Positions 1-6,680 of a DNA stretch of 7,167 nucleotides are shown here, in pieces (position 1 is the stretch's first letter; each line of letters opens with the position of its first letter). Below the pieces are notes generated by a model, which worked only from the letters and a program-made list of their open reading frames with translations, made no database searches and had not been told where the DNA came from. The stretch spans positions 1 to 7,167 of the forward strand of contig DASSHC010000345.1 in assembly GCA_035693105.1 (NCBI GenBank), in the 5' to 3' direction. A program made the translations under genes and the position numbers. This DNA comes from DASSHC01 sp035693105. GTDB lineage: Bacteria > Chloroflexota > Chloroflexia > Thermomicrobiales > Thermomicrobiaceae.

Positions 1-183
1 GAACCAGGAGGGGTGGCCGACTCGATCCCACGATCCGTCGCGGGTACGCGGCAGCCAAGACGGCAAGAGCAGCGCCGCGGGATAACGGCCCGGCGAGTCT
101 GGTGGCGGCCCATCAGGCAGGGCCAGGGTGCCGGCCAGGACTGCCTCGCCGGCCTGAACCGCGAGCTCCTCGCTCCGTGGCAT
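1..183 (-). CDS. Probable alpha/beta hydrolase, N-terminal 61 residues, cut by window edge
   Basis: The frame opens with ATG at 183 and stays open to base 1, giving 61 residues. The protein starts MPRSEELAVQAG and continues with AGTLALPDG (residues 17-25), PAALLLPSW (35-43) and RTRDGSWDR (46-54). This order, a beta-hairpin ending in 'GTL.LP', then a hydrophobic first core strand 'PAALLLP', then an 'RDG' loop, resembles the start of dienelactone-hydrolase or prolyl-oligopeptidase-like alpha/beta hydrolases. The catalytic serine, aspartate and histidine would lie beyond the edge, so activity and substrate cannot be judged. The gene follows the FAD oxidoreductase by 46 bases on the same strand and may belong to the same operon. 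No good Shine-Dalgarno sequence is visible. The nearest candidate, GGGAG, lies 12 bases upstream inside a hairpin. No ATG, GTG or TTG occurs in frame between the previous stop and this ATG. Confidence 0.6.
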   Translation of the reverse strand, partial: MPRSEELAVQAGEAVLAGTLALPDGPPPDSPGRYPAALLLPSWLPRTRDGSWDRVGHPSWF

Positions 184-184
184 G

Positions 185-202
185 CCGGGAGCGTACTCCC
201 GG
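185..202 (-). other. Perfect 7-bp hairpin between the oxidoreductase and hydrolase genes
   Basis: The stem CCGGGAG/CTCCCGG is perfect and closes a 4-base loop that reads TACG on the coding strand. It ends one base before the hydrolase ATG and occupies most of the 46-base gap. No T-run follows on the minus strand, so a classic intrinsic terminator is unlikely. It could be an mRNA-stabilising element, a partial terminator, or a structure that hides the only SD-like sequence (GGGAG) of the next gene. The structure is seen directly; the role is inferred. Confidence 0.4.
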
Positions 203-229
203 GCTTTGCTCTTCGGATGACGCGCAATT

Positions 230-1834
230 TCAGGCGGGGCGAGGCCCAGGAGCGGAATGATCGTCCAGGATGCGGCCCGCCGCCAGGCGCCCCGGCGCGC
301 CCATCACGCACCCGCCGGGATGGGTGCCGGAGCCGCACTGGTAATAGCCATGCAGCGGCGTGCGGTACTGCGCCCAGCCCGGCGCGGGGCGCAGGAAGAA
401 CATCTGCGGCGCAAGGAACTCGCCGGCAAAGATGTTCCCCTCGCTCAACCCGACGGTTCGCTCGATATCGAGCGGCGTCTGCACCTCGCGCTGCAGGACC
501 AGCTCGCCGAAGCCGGGGAAGAAGCGCTCCAGGGTGGCCTGCACGCGATCGGCCATCGGCTCACGCTGGGCATCCCAATCCGATTCGCGCAGGTGATAGG
601 GCGTGTACTGCACGAAGCAGGAAAGGACGTGCTTACCGGGTGGGGCCATGTCCGGATCGATAGTGGACTGGATGGCACAGTCGATGTACGGGTGCTCGCT
701 GTACCAGCCGTACTTGGCGGCGTCGAAGGCGCGCTCCAGGTAATCGAGCGACGGCCCGATGTTCATGAAGCCGCGGTACAGCTCCGGCTTCGCGCCGAGG
801 GTCGGATGTGAGGGCAACCCGTCCAGCGCGAAGTTGACCTTGGAGCTGACGCCCTGGAACTTCATGCGCCGGATGTCCTCGACCAGGTCGTCCGGCAGCT
901 CGCGCGGATCGACCAGCTCCAGGAACGTGCGCCGCGGATCGAGGGCGCTGACGACGATGTCGGCGGCGAACTCGGTCCCGTCGGTGAGCGCCACGCCCGT
1001 CGCCTCCCCGTCACGGGTCAGCACCCGCTCCACCGGCGCCTCCGTGCGGATCTCCGCGCCGAACGACTCCGCCGCCCGCGCCAGCACCTGGGTGAAGCCG
1101 CCGTTGCCGCCCTTGTGGAACGCCCAGGTGCCGAACTCGCCGTCGTGCTCCCCCAGCGAGTGGAACAGCAGCACCAGGCCGCTCCCCTGCGAGCGAGGGC
1201 CGACCTTGGAGCCGATGATCGACGTGGATCCCAGGTACCCCTTGAGGATGTCCGATTCGAAGTAGTCGTCCAGGAAGTCGGCGGCGCTGCCGGTCAGCAG
1301 GCGGATGGCGTTGTGCAGCGTGCGCTTGTCCAGCGACCGCAGCCGTGACCCGAGCGCCGCCAGGCGCAGCAGCTCCTCCGGGTCGTCGCTGAACGGGTCG
1401 GGCGGCACCATGTCGAGCAGCGGCTTGATGGCCTGGCACACCCGGTCCAGATCGTGGCTGTACTGCTCGTAGCCATCCGCGTCGTGCGGCGAGTGGCGCG
1501 CGATCTCGCGCAGGTTCTCGTCATGGTCACGGGTGAAGAGCAGGTGGTCTCCGTTCTCCATCGGCGCAAAGCGGGTCGACATCAGCAGCGGCAGGAAGCC
1601 ATGCTTCGGCAGATCCAGCTCCTGGATGATCTGCGGCCGCAGCAGCGAGAGGGCGTAGCTGAAGGTCGTGAACCAGAAGCCCGGGCGCAGCTCCTCGGTG
1701 ATGGCCGCGCCGCCGACCAGGTGGCGCCGCTCCAGGATCAGCGTCTTCAGGCCGCCGCGCGCCAAGTAGGCGCCGTTGACCAGGCCGTTGTGGCCGCCGC
1801 CGATCACGATCGCGTCGTAGCGCTCCCTGCTCAT
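230..1834 (-). CDS. FAD-dependent oxidoreductase, phytoene dehydrogenase / PYROXD2-like family
   Basis: This is a 534-residue flavoprotein of the phytoene-desaturase-like amine-oxidase superfamily. The N-terminus has the Rossmann dinucleotide-binding motif VIGGGHNGL (residues 10-18), followed by LILERRHLVGGAA (32-44), where the glutamate is expected to bind the FAD ribose. KGGNGGFTQ (241-249) precedes the segment that usually completes the FAD site. The C-terminus carries the second FAD signature, CGSGTHPGGCVMGAPGRLAAG (from 500). The GGGHNG form and this C-terminal motif point to the PYROXD2 branch rather than true carotenoid desaturases, and no carotenoid genes lie nearby. Length is close to the family norm. 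The ATG at 1834 places the motif 11 residues in and lies 7 bases after the gcvT-like stop, so the two genes are probably co-transcribed. The SD is weak. The substrate is unknown; the neighbour suggests oxidation of a methylated amine or similar compound, but this is inference. Confidence 0.9.
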   Translation of the reverse strand: MSRERYDAIVIGGGHNGLVNGAYLARGGLKTLILERRHLVGGAAITEELRPGFWFTTFSYALSLLRPQIIQELDLPKHGFLPLLMSTRFAPMENGDHLLFTRDHDENLREIARHSPHDADGYEQYSHDLDRVCQAIKPLLDMVPPDPFSDDPEELLRLAALGSRLRSLDKRTLHNAIRLLTGSAADFLDDYFESDILKGYLGSTSIIGSKVGPRSQGSGLVLLFHSLGEHDGEFGTWAFHKGGNGGFTQVLARAAESFGAEIRTEAPVERVLTRDGEATGVALTDGTEFAADIVVSALDPRRTFLELVDPRELPDDLVEDIRRMKFQGVSSKVNFALDGLPSHPTLGAKPELYRGFMNIGPSLDYLERAFDAAKYGWYSEHPYIDCAIQSTIDPDMAPPGKHVLSCFVQYTPYHLRESDWDAQREPMADRVQATLERFFPGFGELVLQREVQTPLDIERTVGLSEGNIFAGEFLAPQMFFLRPAPGWAQYRTPLHGYYQCGSGTHPGGCVMGAPGRLAAGRILDDHSAPGPRPA

Positions 1835-1841
1835 CGGTCCA

Positions 1842-3041
1842 TCAGGCGCTCTTTCGCTCCGGGTTGAACAGTGGCAGGCGAGCGGTGTGCGCCGCCACCT
1901 GCTGGTATCGGTGGTCCACCGTGAACTCCAGGAAGACGCGGGTGCCGGGCTTCGCCAGGTCGGGTCGCACGCGCGCCAGCGCGATGTGCCGCTGCAGCAC
2001 GGGCGAGTACATGATGCTCGTCGCGTAGCCGACGCGGGACCGATCGGCGTCGTACACCATCCAGTCCTCGTGCACCGGCCGGTGGTCCTTGGGCGGGATC
2101 AGGCCGGCCGCGGTGTACACCCGGTCGTAGTCCTGCCAGTCGACCACCAGGCCCACCATCCGCCAGCGGCTGGTCTTGTTCGCCCGCTCCTGCTCGAGTG
2201 CCTTGCGGCCGATGAAGGGGCGGTCGTCATCCTCCAGGCCCTTGAACATCCAGGCGAAGCCGAGCTCCAGCGGGGTGGACCGATGCGCATCGTTGAAGGC
2301 AAAGCGGCTCGAGCTGAAGTCGGCGCCCAGCAGCAGCAGCCCCGCCTCGATGCGGAGCATGTACAGCGCGCCCATGCCGTACGGCAGGATTCCCCAGCCA
2401 TCCGCGGCATCCCAGAGCGCATCCCACACGGCCAGGGCGTCGGCGCGCTCGGCCCAGATCTCGTAGCCCAGGTCACCGGTGTAGCCGGTGCGGCTGACGT
2501 GCACGGTTCGCCCGCCGATCTGGCCGCTGGTGATGCCGAAGAAGGAGAGCTCCCTTGCCTGGGGCACGAGGCGCGTCAGCAGGTCGCGGGAGCGCGGGCC
2601 CTGGACCGCCAGGGCGCCGATATCCAGGCTCACCTCCTCCAACGTCACGTCCAGCCTGCCGACGCGGTCGGCGAACCAGGCGAAGTTCGGCTCGGCGGAC
2701 GTCAGCAGGAACTCGCCCGGGGCGCGGTGCTGGACCACGCCGTCCTCCAGCACGAAGCCGCGTTCATCCAGCCAGGTCGTGTACTGGGCGTGCCCCGGGG
2801 GGCAGCTCCGGATGTCGCGCGCCAGCATTCCCTCCAGGAACCGCTCGGCGTCCCGCCCGGCGATCCGGTACTTGTACAGCGGCGAGGTGTCGAAGATGCC
2901 CGCGCTGTTGCGGACGGCGAAGTACTCGAACTTGTCCGAGGCCTGGTAGCGCGTGACCACCAGGTGGCCCGACCAGTGCTGCCACAGGCCGGTCTCGTTC
3001 AGGACGCTGGTGCGGTCGTGGAATGGTGTGGTGTGGATCAT
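1842..3041 (-). CDS. GcvT-like aminomethyltransferase family protein (folate-binding T-protein fold)
   Basis: This 399-residue protein matches the glycine-cleavage T-protein family, which transfers one-carbon groups to tetrahydrofolate. Visible landmarks are RNSAGIFDTSPLYKYRIAG (44-62), GFVLEDGVV (95-103) at the catalytic-Asp region, the folate-site loop RTGYTGDLGYEIW (174-186), YGMGALYMLRIEAGLLLLG (221-239), GRKAL (268-272), and the C-terminal barrel segment GYATSIMYSPVLQRHIALARV (348-368). True GcvT proteins are about 365-375 residues and have 'DD' where this one has Glu99-Asp100. No gcvH or gcvP is present, so it is more likely a paralogue in the broader GcvT/sarcosine-dehydrogenase/DMSP-demethylase group than the glycine cleavage enzyme. 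The open frame extends upstream to 3185 over ecfT, but family similarity begins at MIHTTPF, so the ATG at 3041 was chosen. That start lies 28 bases after the ecfT stop, with only a weak SD. It sits 7 bases before an FAD oxidoreductase, a likely partner. Confidence 0.87.
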   Translation of the reverse strand: MIHTTPFHDRTSVLNETGLWQHWSGHLVVTRYQASDKFEYFAVRNSAGIFDTSPLYKYRIAGRDAERFLEGMLARDIRSCPPGHAQYTTWLDERGFVLEDGVVQHRAPGEFLLTSAEPNFAWFADRVGRLDVTLEEVSLDIGALAVQGPRSRDLLTRLVPQARELSFFGITSGQIGGRTVHVSRTGYTGDLGYEIWAERADALAVWDALWDAADGWGILPYGMGALYMLRIEAGLLLLGADFSSSRFAFNDAHRSTPLELGFAWMFKGLEDDDRPFIGRKALEQERANKTSRWRMVGLVVDWQDYDRVYTAAGLIPPKDHRPVHEDWMVYDADRSRVGYATSIMYSPVLQRHIALARVRPDLAKPGTRVFLEFTVDHRYQQVAAHTARLPLFNPERKSA

Positions 3042-3069
3042 CTCGGGCGGCGGTGAGCATAGCGGGCGC

Positions 3070-3867
3070 TCAGCCGAACAGGAACCGCCAGCTGCCGGCG
3101 GCCACGCTGACCGCCGCCGCGCCCAGGCCCAGCGCGGCGGCGCCCGCCAGCAGCAGCCAATCGGCGGGCCGCACCCGCTCGTCACGGGCGGAGGTGCGGC
3201 ATGGGCGAGCGCCGAAGCCCCGTGCCTCCATGGCGGCCGCCAACCGGGTCGCGCGCCGAACGGCGCCGATCATCAGCGCCAGCAGCTTGCCGAACACGAT
3301 GCGCACCGCCGCGACGGGATTGCCGCCGCTCACGCCCCGCGCGCGTCGGGCCAGCGACAGGACCTGCCACTCGCTGGCGAGCACCGGCACCAGCCGCGCC
3401 GCGGCCAGCGCTCCCACCGCGAAGCGTGGAGAGATATGCAGCTGCGCCACCAGCGAGTCGGCCAGGCGGGTGGGGTCGGTGGTGGCCATGGCCAGCACGC
3501 CGGAGAAGGCGATCGCCGCCAGCCGCAGCCCAAGGCCGATTCCCGCCATGAGCTGTTCGGCCGGAATTGCCAGCGGCCCGACCTGCAGCTCCGGCCCGGG
3601 CCGTGCCGGCGCCAGCACGACGTTCAGGATGCCCACCGACAGGGCGGCGACCGGGATGGGCCAGCTGCGGACGGCAAGCGTCCTCGCCCGCAGGCCGCTG
3701 AGGCGAACGGCGAACAGCAGGCCGACCAGGACGATGCCTGCTGTCAGCGCGTCGACCGACACGAACAGCACGGCCATCAGCGCCGCAGCCGCTCCGAGCT
3801 TCATGGCCGGGTTGGCGGCGGCCAGCGGCGCGCGCGGATCAGGACGCAGCGGCGTGAACAGCCTCAT
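3070..3867 (-). CDS. ykoC: ECF transporter transmembrane (T) subunit, YkoC/EcfT-type
   Basis: This 265-residue integral membrane protein is the EcfT coupling subunit, which links ATP hydrolysis in the double ATPase to movement of the substrate-binding S component. Hydrophobic segments are visible at about 22-55, 66-85, 104-126, 141-155, 185-202 and 236-256. The two EcfT coupling motifs are present: ARRARG at 173-178 and AMEARG at 212-217. These short Ala-Arg-Gly motifs contact the ATPases. TTDPTRLADSL (129-139) is also typical of the family. The ATG at 3867 overlaps the ATPase stop as ATGA and has a GGGAG SD nine bases upstream. The open frame continues 148 codons further inside the ATPase gene, but that part is low-complexity shadow sequence. 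The symbol follows the Bacillus subtilis ykoEDC order and is assigned by context as much as by sequence. Confidence 0.9.
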   Translation of the reverse strand: MRLFTPLRPDPRAPLAAANPAMKLGAAAALMAVLFVSVDALTAGIVLVGLLFAVRLSGLRARTLAVRSWPIPVAALSVGILNVVLAPARPGPELQVGPLAIPAEQLMAGIGLGLRLAAIAFSGVLAMATTDPTRLADSLVAQLHISPRFAVGALAAARLVPVLASEWQVLSLARRARGVSGGNPVAAVRIVFGKLLALMIGAVRRATRLAAAMEARGFGARPCRTSARDERVRPADWLLLAGAAALGLGAAAVSVAAGSWRFLFG

Positions 3868-5351
3868 GCCGGGACGCTCCCACGCGCCGCCAGCCGCAGG
3901 GTGCGGTCCGCCAGCGCCGTGGCGAACTCGCGGTCGTGCGTCACGAACAGCACCGCCCGGCCCTCGTCGCGCAGCGCCGCCAACAGCCGCAGCAGCTCGA
4001 TCGCCGTGCGGCGGTCCTGCCCGAACGTCGGCTCGTCCAGGATCAGCACGGCCGGCGCCGCGGCCAGCGCCGTCGCCACCGACAGGCGGCGCTTCTCGCC
4101 GCCGGACAGGGTGAAGGGATTGGCATCGGCCAGGCGCTCGAGGTGAAGGCGGGCCAGCAGCTCCTCCGCGCGCTTGACTGCTGCGGAGTGGTCCAGGCCG
4201 GCAGCGCGGGGGCCAACCGTGAGCTCGTCGCGCACGCGCGACGTGAGGAACTGGTGCTCCGGGTCCTGAAACACCGTGCCGATCCGCCCGGCCAGCTCGC
4301 CGGCCGGCCAAGCTGCGATCGGCTCGTGGCCGCGCCCCGGCGCCAGCGATTCGCCGGCGACCACCGAGCCCCCGGTCGGACGCAGCAGGCCGGCCAGCAG
4401 GAAGGCGAGCGTGGATTTGCCGCTGCCGTTGGGCCCGACCACGGCCAGCGCCTCGGCAGACTTGACCTGCAGGTCGGTGCGCGGCAGTGCCGGCAGGACG
4501 CTGCCCGGATAGCGGAATTCGGCCTGATCGGCCATCAGCAGCGTCTCGGCCGCAGGGCGGGCGCGCACCGGCGGAGCCGGCAGCCGCCGATCGGGCACCC
4601 AGACGCCGGCATCGGCGAGGGCATCACCGTGGCGCATGAACACGTAGTCGGGCGGGCCGTCGGCCACGATGCCGCCGCCCGCCTCCACCGCGATGACGCG
4701 GTCGACCAGCTCGATCGCGTCGGCGACCCGATGCTCGACCATCAGCAGCGTCATTCCCAGCTGCTCCACCACGCTCGCGACCACCCCGCGCACCAGCGCA
4801 GCGCCCTCCGGGTCCAGGTTGGCGGTCGGCTCGTCGAGCAGCAGCAGGCCCGGGCGCAGGGCGACGACACCGGCGATTGCCAGCCGCTGCTGTTCGCCGC
4901 CGGACAGCGCATCGGTCGGGTGGTCCGGCCCGTACGCGAACCCGACCGCCGACAGCGCCGCCTCGACGCGCGGCCAGATGGCGTCGCGCGGCAGGCATCG
5001 GTTCTCGAGCCCGAACGCCACGTCGTCGCCGGCCCGGGCCATCACCAGCTGGCTCTCCGGATCCTGGAAGACGAGGCCGCTCGTGTCGCGCGCATCGCGC
5101 GGATCCCTGCCGTCGACGGTGAGCCGACCCTCGGCGTGGCCGGCGTGCGGATCCAGCAGCCCGGCCACCGCGTTGAGCATCGTCGACTTGCCGGCGCCGG
5201 ACGGCCCGACCAGCAGCACTCGCTCCCCTGCCTCGATGCGCAGGTCGAGGCCGCGCAGCGCCCAGTCCCGCCGGCCGGCGTGGCGCCAGCCCCAGCCGCG
5301 AGCCTCGATGGCGACCGGTGCCACCGAGCGCGAAGCGCCGGAGCCGCTCAC
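3864..5351 (-). CDS. ykoD: ECF transporter double ATP-binding subunit, YkoD-type
   Basis: This 495-residue protein has two complete ABC ATPase domains in tandem, so it supplies both ATPases of the ECF complex. Domain 1 has Walker A GPSGAGKST (49-57), Q-loop FQDPE (95-99), signature LSGGEQQ (149-155), Walker B LLLLDEPT (169-176) and switch His207. Domain 2 has GPNGSGKST (306-314), FQDPEHQ (361-367), LSGGEKR (415-421), VLILDEPT (435-442) and His472. All catalytic residues look intact in both halves. A Pro/Arg-rich linker of about 30 residues (around 253-270) joins them. Length is close to B. subtilis YkoD, about 490 residues. The chosen start is GTG at 5351, overlapping the ykoE stop as GTGA. 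An excellent GGAGG lies only one base before it, which is unusually close, so re-initiation from ykoE translation is likely. A later in-frame GTG at 5324 is an alternative. The frame is open to 5957, but that extension is shadow sequence over ykoE. Confidence 0.94.
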   Translation of the reverse strand: MSGSGASRSVAPVAIEARGWGWRHAGRRDWALRGLDLRIEAGERVLLVGPSGAGKSTMLNAVAGLLDPHAGHAEGRLTVDGRDPRDARDTSGLVFQDPESQLVMARAGDDVAFGLENRCLPRDAIWPRVEAALSAVGFAYGPDHPTDALSGGEQQRLAIAGVVALRPGLLLLDEPTANLDPEGAALVRGVVASVVEQLGMTLLMVEHRVADAIELVDRVIAVEAGGGIVADGPPDYVFMRHGDALADAGVWVPDRRLPAPPVRARPAAETLLMADQAEFRYPGSVLPALPRTDLQVKSAEALAVVGPNGSGKSTLAFLLAGLLRPTGGSVVAGESLAPGRGHEPIAAWPAGELAGRIGTVFQDPEHQFLTSRVRDELTVGPRAAGLDHSAAVKRAEELLARLHLERLADANPFTLSGGEKRRLSVATALAAAPAVLILDEPTFGQDRRTAIELLRLLAALRDEGRAVLFVTHDREFATALADRTLRLAARGSVPA

Positions 5352-5941
5352 ACCTCCGGCTGCTCGCCCCCGGCCGGGAAGGCGCCGAGCACGCCGGCAT
5401 TGGCCAGCGCCCGGACGAGCAGCCACGATCCGATGCCGGCCACCAGGGCGGTGCCGATGATCACCGTCACGCCGTACGCCACCTGGTAGCCGGCGGCCCA
5501 ATCGGCGTAGAAGAACTGCAGGTCCAGCAGGACGGCGGCCGCGCCGGCCAGCGCGGCGGCCAGCATGGCCGTCACCAGGTTCCAGGACCGGTACAGGGTG
5601 AAGGCAAACGCCATCTCGGCGGCCGCGCCCTGCAGCAGCCCATACACCAGGGTCTGCAGGCCCCACTGCGCACCGAGCAGTGCCGACACGGCCGCGGCGA
5701 CCGTCTCGGCCAGCAGGGCGGCGCCGGGACGGCGAACGATCAGCGGCACCAGCACGGCAGGCACCAGCCAGATGCCGTACATCACGCCCTGGATCGGTGG
5801 GAAGCCGATGAAGATCGGCTTTGCCAGCTCCCAGGCACCGTTCCATACCTGGAACACGACCCCGAAGGCCACGCCAAGCACCGATGCCACCACGATGTCC
5901 ACCACGCGCCAGCCGCTCTGCGGCGCGACCATGCTCGTCAT
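5348..5941 (-). CDS. ykoE: ECF transporter S component, YkoE-type (thiamine/HMP specificity subunit)
   Basis: This 197-residue, very hydrophobic protein is the substrate-binding membrane subunit of an ECF importer. About six membrane segments are visible, near residues 13-33, 52-69, 73-90, 95-115, 121-142 and 152-178. Family landmarks are MYGIWLVPAVLVPLIVRRPG (54-73), AETVAAAVSALLG (78-90) and YGLLQGAAAEMAFA (100-113), which follow the pattern I recall for YkoE of B. subtilis (HMP/thiamine permease). The TPP riboswitch upstream and the thiamine kinase beside it independently support thiamine as substrate. The ATG at 5941 has a strong AAGGAG seven bases upstream and overlaps the thiN stop as ATGA. 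A second ATG three codons later (5932) is possible but less well placed. The companion binding protein YkoF, found in the B. subtilis operon, is absent from this window. Confidence 0.9.
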   Translation of the reverse strand: MTSMVAPQSGWRVVDIVVASVLGVAFGVVFQVWNGAWELAKPIFIGFPPIQGVMYGIWLVPAVLVPLIVRRPGAALLAETVAAAVSALLGAQWGLQTLVYGLLQGAAAEMAFAFTLYRSWNLVTAMLAAALAGAAAVLLDLQFFYADWAAGYQVAYGVTVIIGTALVAGIGSWLLVRALANAGVLGAFPAGGEQPEV

Positions 5942-6591
5942 CTCTCGTCTCCTTCATCCAGCTGCTCGATGATGAGCAGCATCCCGTCCTGGAGCCGGAC
6001 CGATGCCGGCGCTGAATCCACCACGTTCGAAAGCCCGCGCGTGCTGCCGGTTTCGAGGGTCTCGCCGGCCAGCGGGTAGCGCAGGCCGGACGTCGTCACG
6101 CCGGTCGCGTCGCCGCCCACCCCGAAGAGGCTGACCAGGCAGCCGGGTGGCGCAGCCAGCTGGCGCGTCTCGCCGCCGCGCATCGCCGACACGCGCGCGC
6201 CGCCACGGACCAGGGCCAGGCTCGTCTCCCCCGGACTGCCGGCTGCAAGGAGCAGCACGTTGGCGATCTCGTGGTCAAGCCGCTCCCCGCCGAATGCGCC
6301 GATCACCACCACCTCGTCGGCGCCGGCGCGCCGCGCGTAACGAATGGCGAGGTCGGTGTCGGAGCTGTCCTTGGCGGTGGGGTGGCGTTCGATGGCCACT
6401 CCATCGGCCTCCAGCGCCGCGATCAGGCCCGGATCAACGCTGTCGAGGTCGCCCACCACCGCATCCGGCCGGATGCCACGCCCCGCCAGCCATGCTGCGC
6501 CCACGTCGACGGCGACGACCAGGCCGGCGCCCTCCAGCCAGCGCTCGTCACCGGCCTGCGGCGAGCCGCCGGCCACCAGCACGACCTTCAT
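5938..6591 (-). CDS. thiN: Thiamine pyrophosphokinase (thiamine diphosphokinase)
   Basis: This 217-residue cytoplasmic enzyme transfers pyrophosphate from ATP to thiamine, giving TPP (EC 2.7.6.2). Family motifs are all visible: GDLDS (47-51), KDSSDTDLA (74-82) with the acidic residues that bind metal and nucleotide, GAFGGERLDHEIANV (98-112), and, in the C-terminal beta-sandwich domain that forms the thiamine pocket, TTSGLRYPL (166-174) and STRGLSN (183-189). Length matches B. subtilis ThiN/YloS. The ATG at 6591 gives the expected MKVVLVAGG start. The SD is poor, with GAGGA lying 15-19 bases upstream, and the leader is structured. It is the first gene after the TPP riboswitch and overlaps ykoE by four bases, so imported thiamine would be phosphorylated at once and trapped as TPP. 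That product would then feed back on the riboswitch. Confidence 0.95.
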   Translation of the reverse strand: MKVVLVAGGSPQAGDERWLEGAGLVVAVDVGAAWLAGRGIRPDAVVGDLDSVDPGLIAALEADGVAIERHPTAKDSSDTDLAIRYARRAGADEVVVIGAFGGERLDHEIANVLLLAAGSPGETSLALVRGGARVSAMRGGETRQLAAPPGCLVSLFGVGGDATGVTTSGLRYPLAGETLETGSTRGLSNVVDSAPASVRLQDGMLLIIEQLDEGDER

Positions 6592-6609
6592 GTCGCTCGT
6601 TGCTCATCC

Positions 6610-6673
6610 TCGCTGCGGGTTCGTCCTCGGAGACGACGAACGGCGCACCCAGCGGGGCGCGCCGTTGCAGCGA
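6610..6673 (-). promoter_or_regulatory. Candidate riboswitch expression platform: nested hairpins before thiN
   Basis: Between the TPP aptamer and thiN the leader can form three stems. An outer 7-bp stem (TCGCTGC at 6667-6673 on the RNA strand, pairing with GCAGCGA at 6610-6616) encloses two hairpins. One has an 11-bp stem (6639-6649 with 6656-6666, one G-U pair, 6-base loop). The other has a 7-bp stem (6619-6625 with 6635-6641, 9-base loop). The hairpins share three bases (6639-6641), so they compete at that edge. The outer stem takes up the first bases of GCGAGGA, the only purine-rich SD-like stretch before thiN. There is no T-run after any stem, so control of translation looks more likely than intrinsic termination. 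The pairing is seen directly; the regulatory role is inferred. Confidence 0.45.
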
Positions 6674-6680
6674 TCCAAAC

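Noticed and set aside
13..663. 216-residue open frame on the plus strand
   Set aside because: It crosses two minus-strand genes and the gap between them, and its Arg/Ala/Pro-rich product matches nothing I recognise.
1887..3056. 389-residue open frame on the plus strand
   Set aside because: It is antisense to the gcvT-like gene, whose family motifs are clear. The composition is typical of a GC-driven shadow.
2953..4146. 397-residue open frame on the plus strand
   Set aside because: It lies antisense to ecfT and the ends of its neighbours, and its product is low-complexity Arg/Gln/Ala/Ser sequence without motifs.
3868..4311. 148-codon N-terminal extension of the ecfT frame
   Set aside because: It runs inside the second ATPase domain and encodes low-complexity sequence. 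The ATG at 3867 has an SD and a 4-base overlap with ykoD.
3936..5489. 517-residue open frame on the plus strand
   Set aside because: It is antisense to the ykoD ATPase, which has complete ABC motifs. Its own product is rich in Gln, Arg, Ala and Gly and has no recognisable domain, as expected for an antisense frame in GC-rich DNA.
5352..5957. 202-codon N-terminal extension of the ykoD frame
   Set aside because: It overlaps the whole of ykoE in another frame and encodes Arg/Gly-rich sequence, while ykoE has clear membrane segments and a strong SD. The GTG at 5351 is the sensible start.
6605..6607. ATG in the thiN leader as an upstream start
   Set aside because: It directly abuts the GAGG sequence, leaving no SD spacing, and it is out of frame with thiN.
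6639..6666. 11-bp hairpin as a Rho-independent terminator
   Set aside because: The stem is strong, but the following bases on the transcript are CGTCGTCTCC, with no run of U. I kept it only as part of a candidate expression platform.
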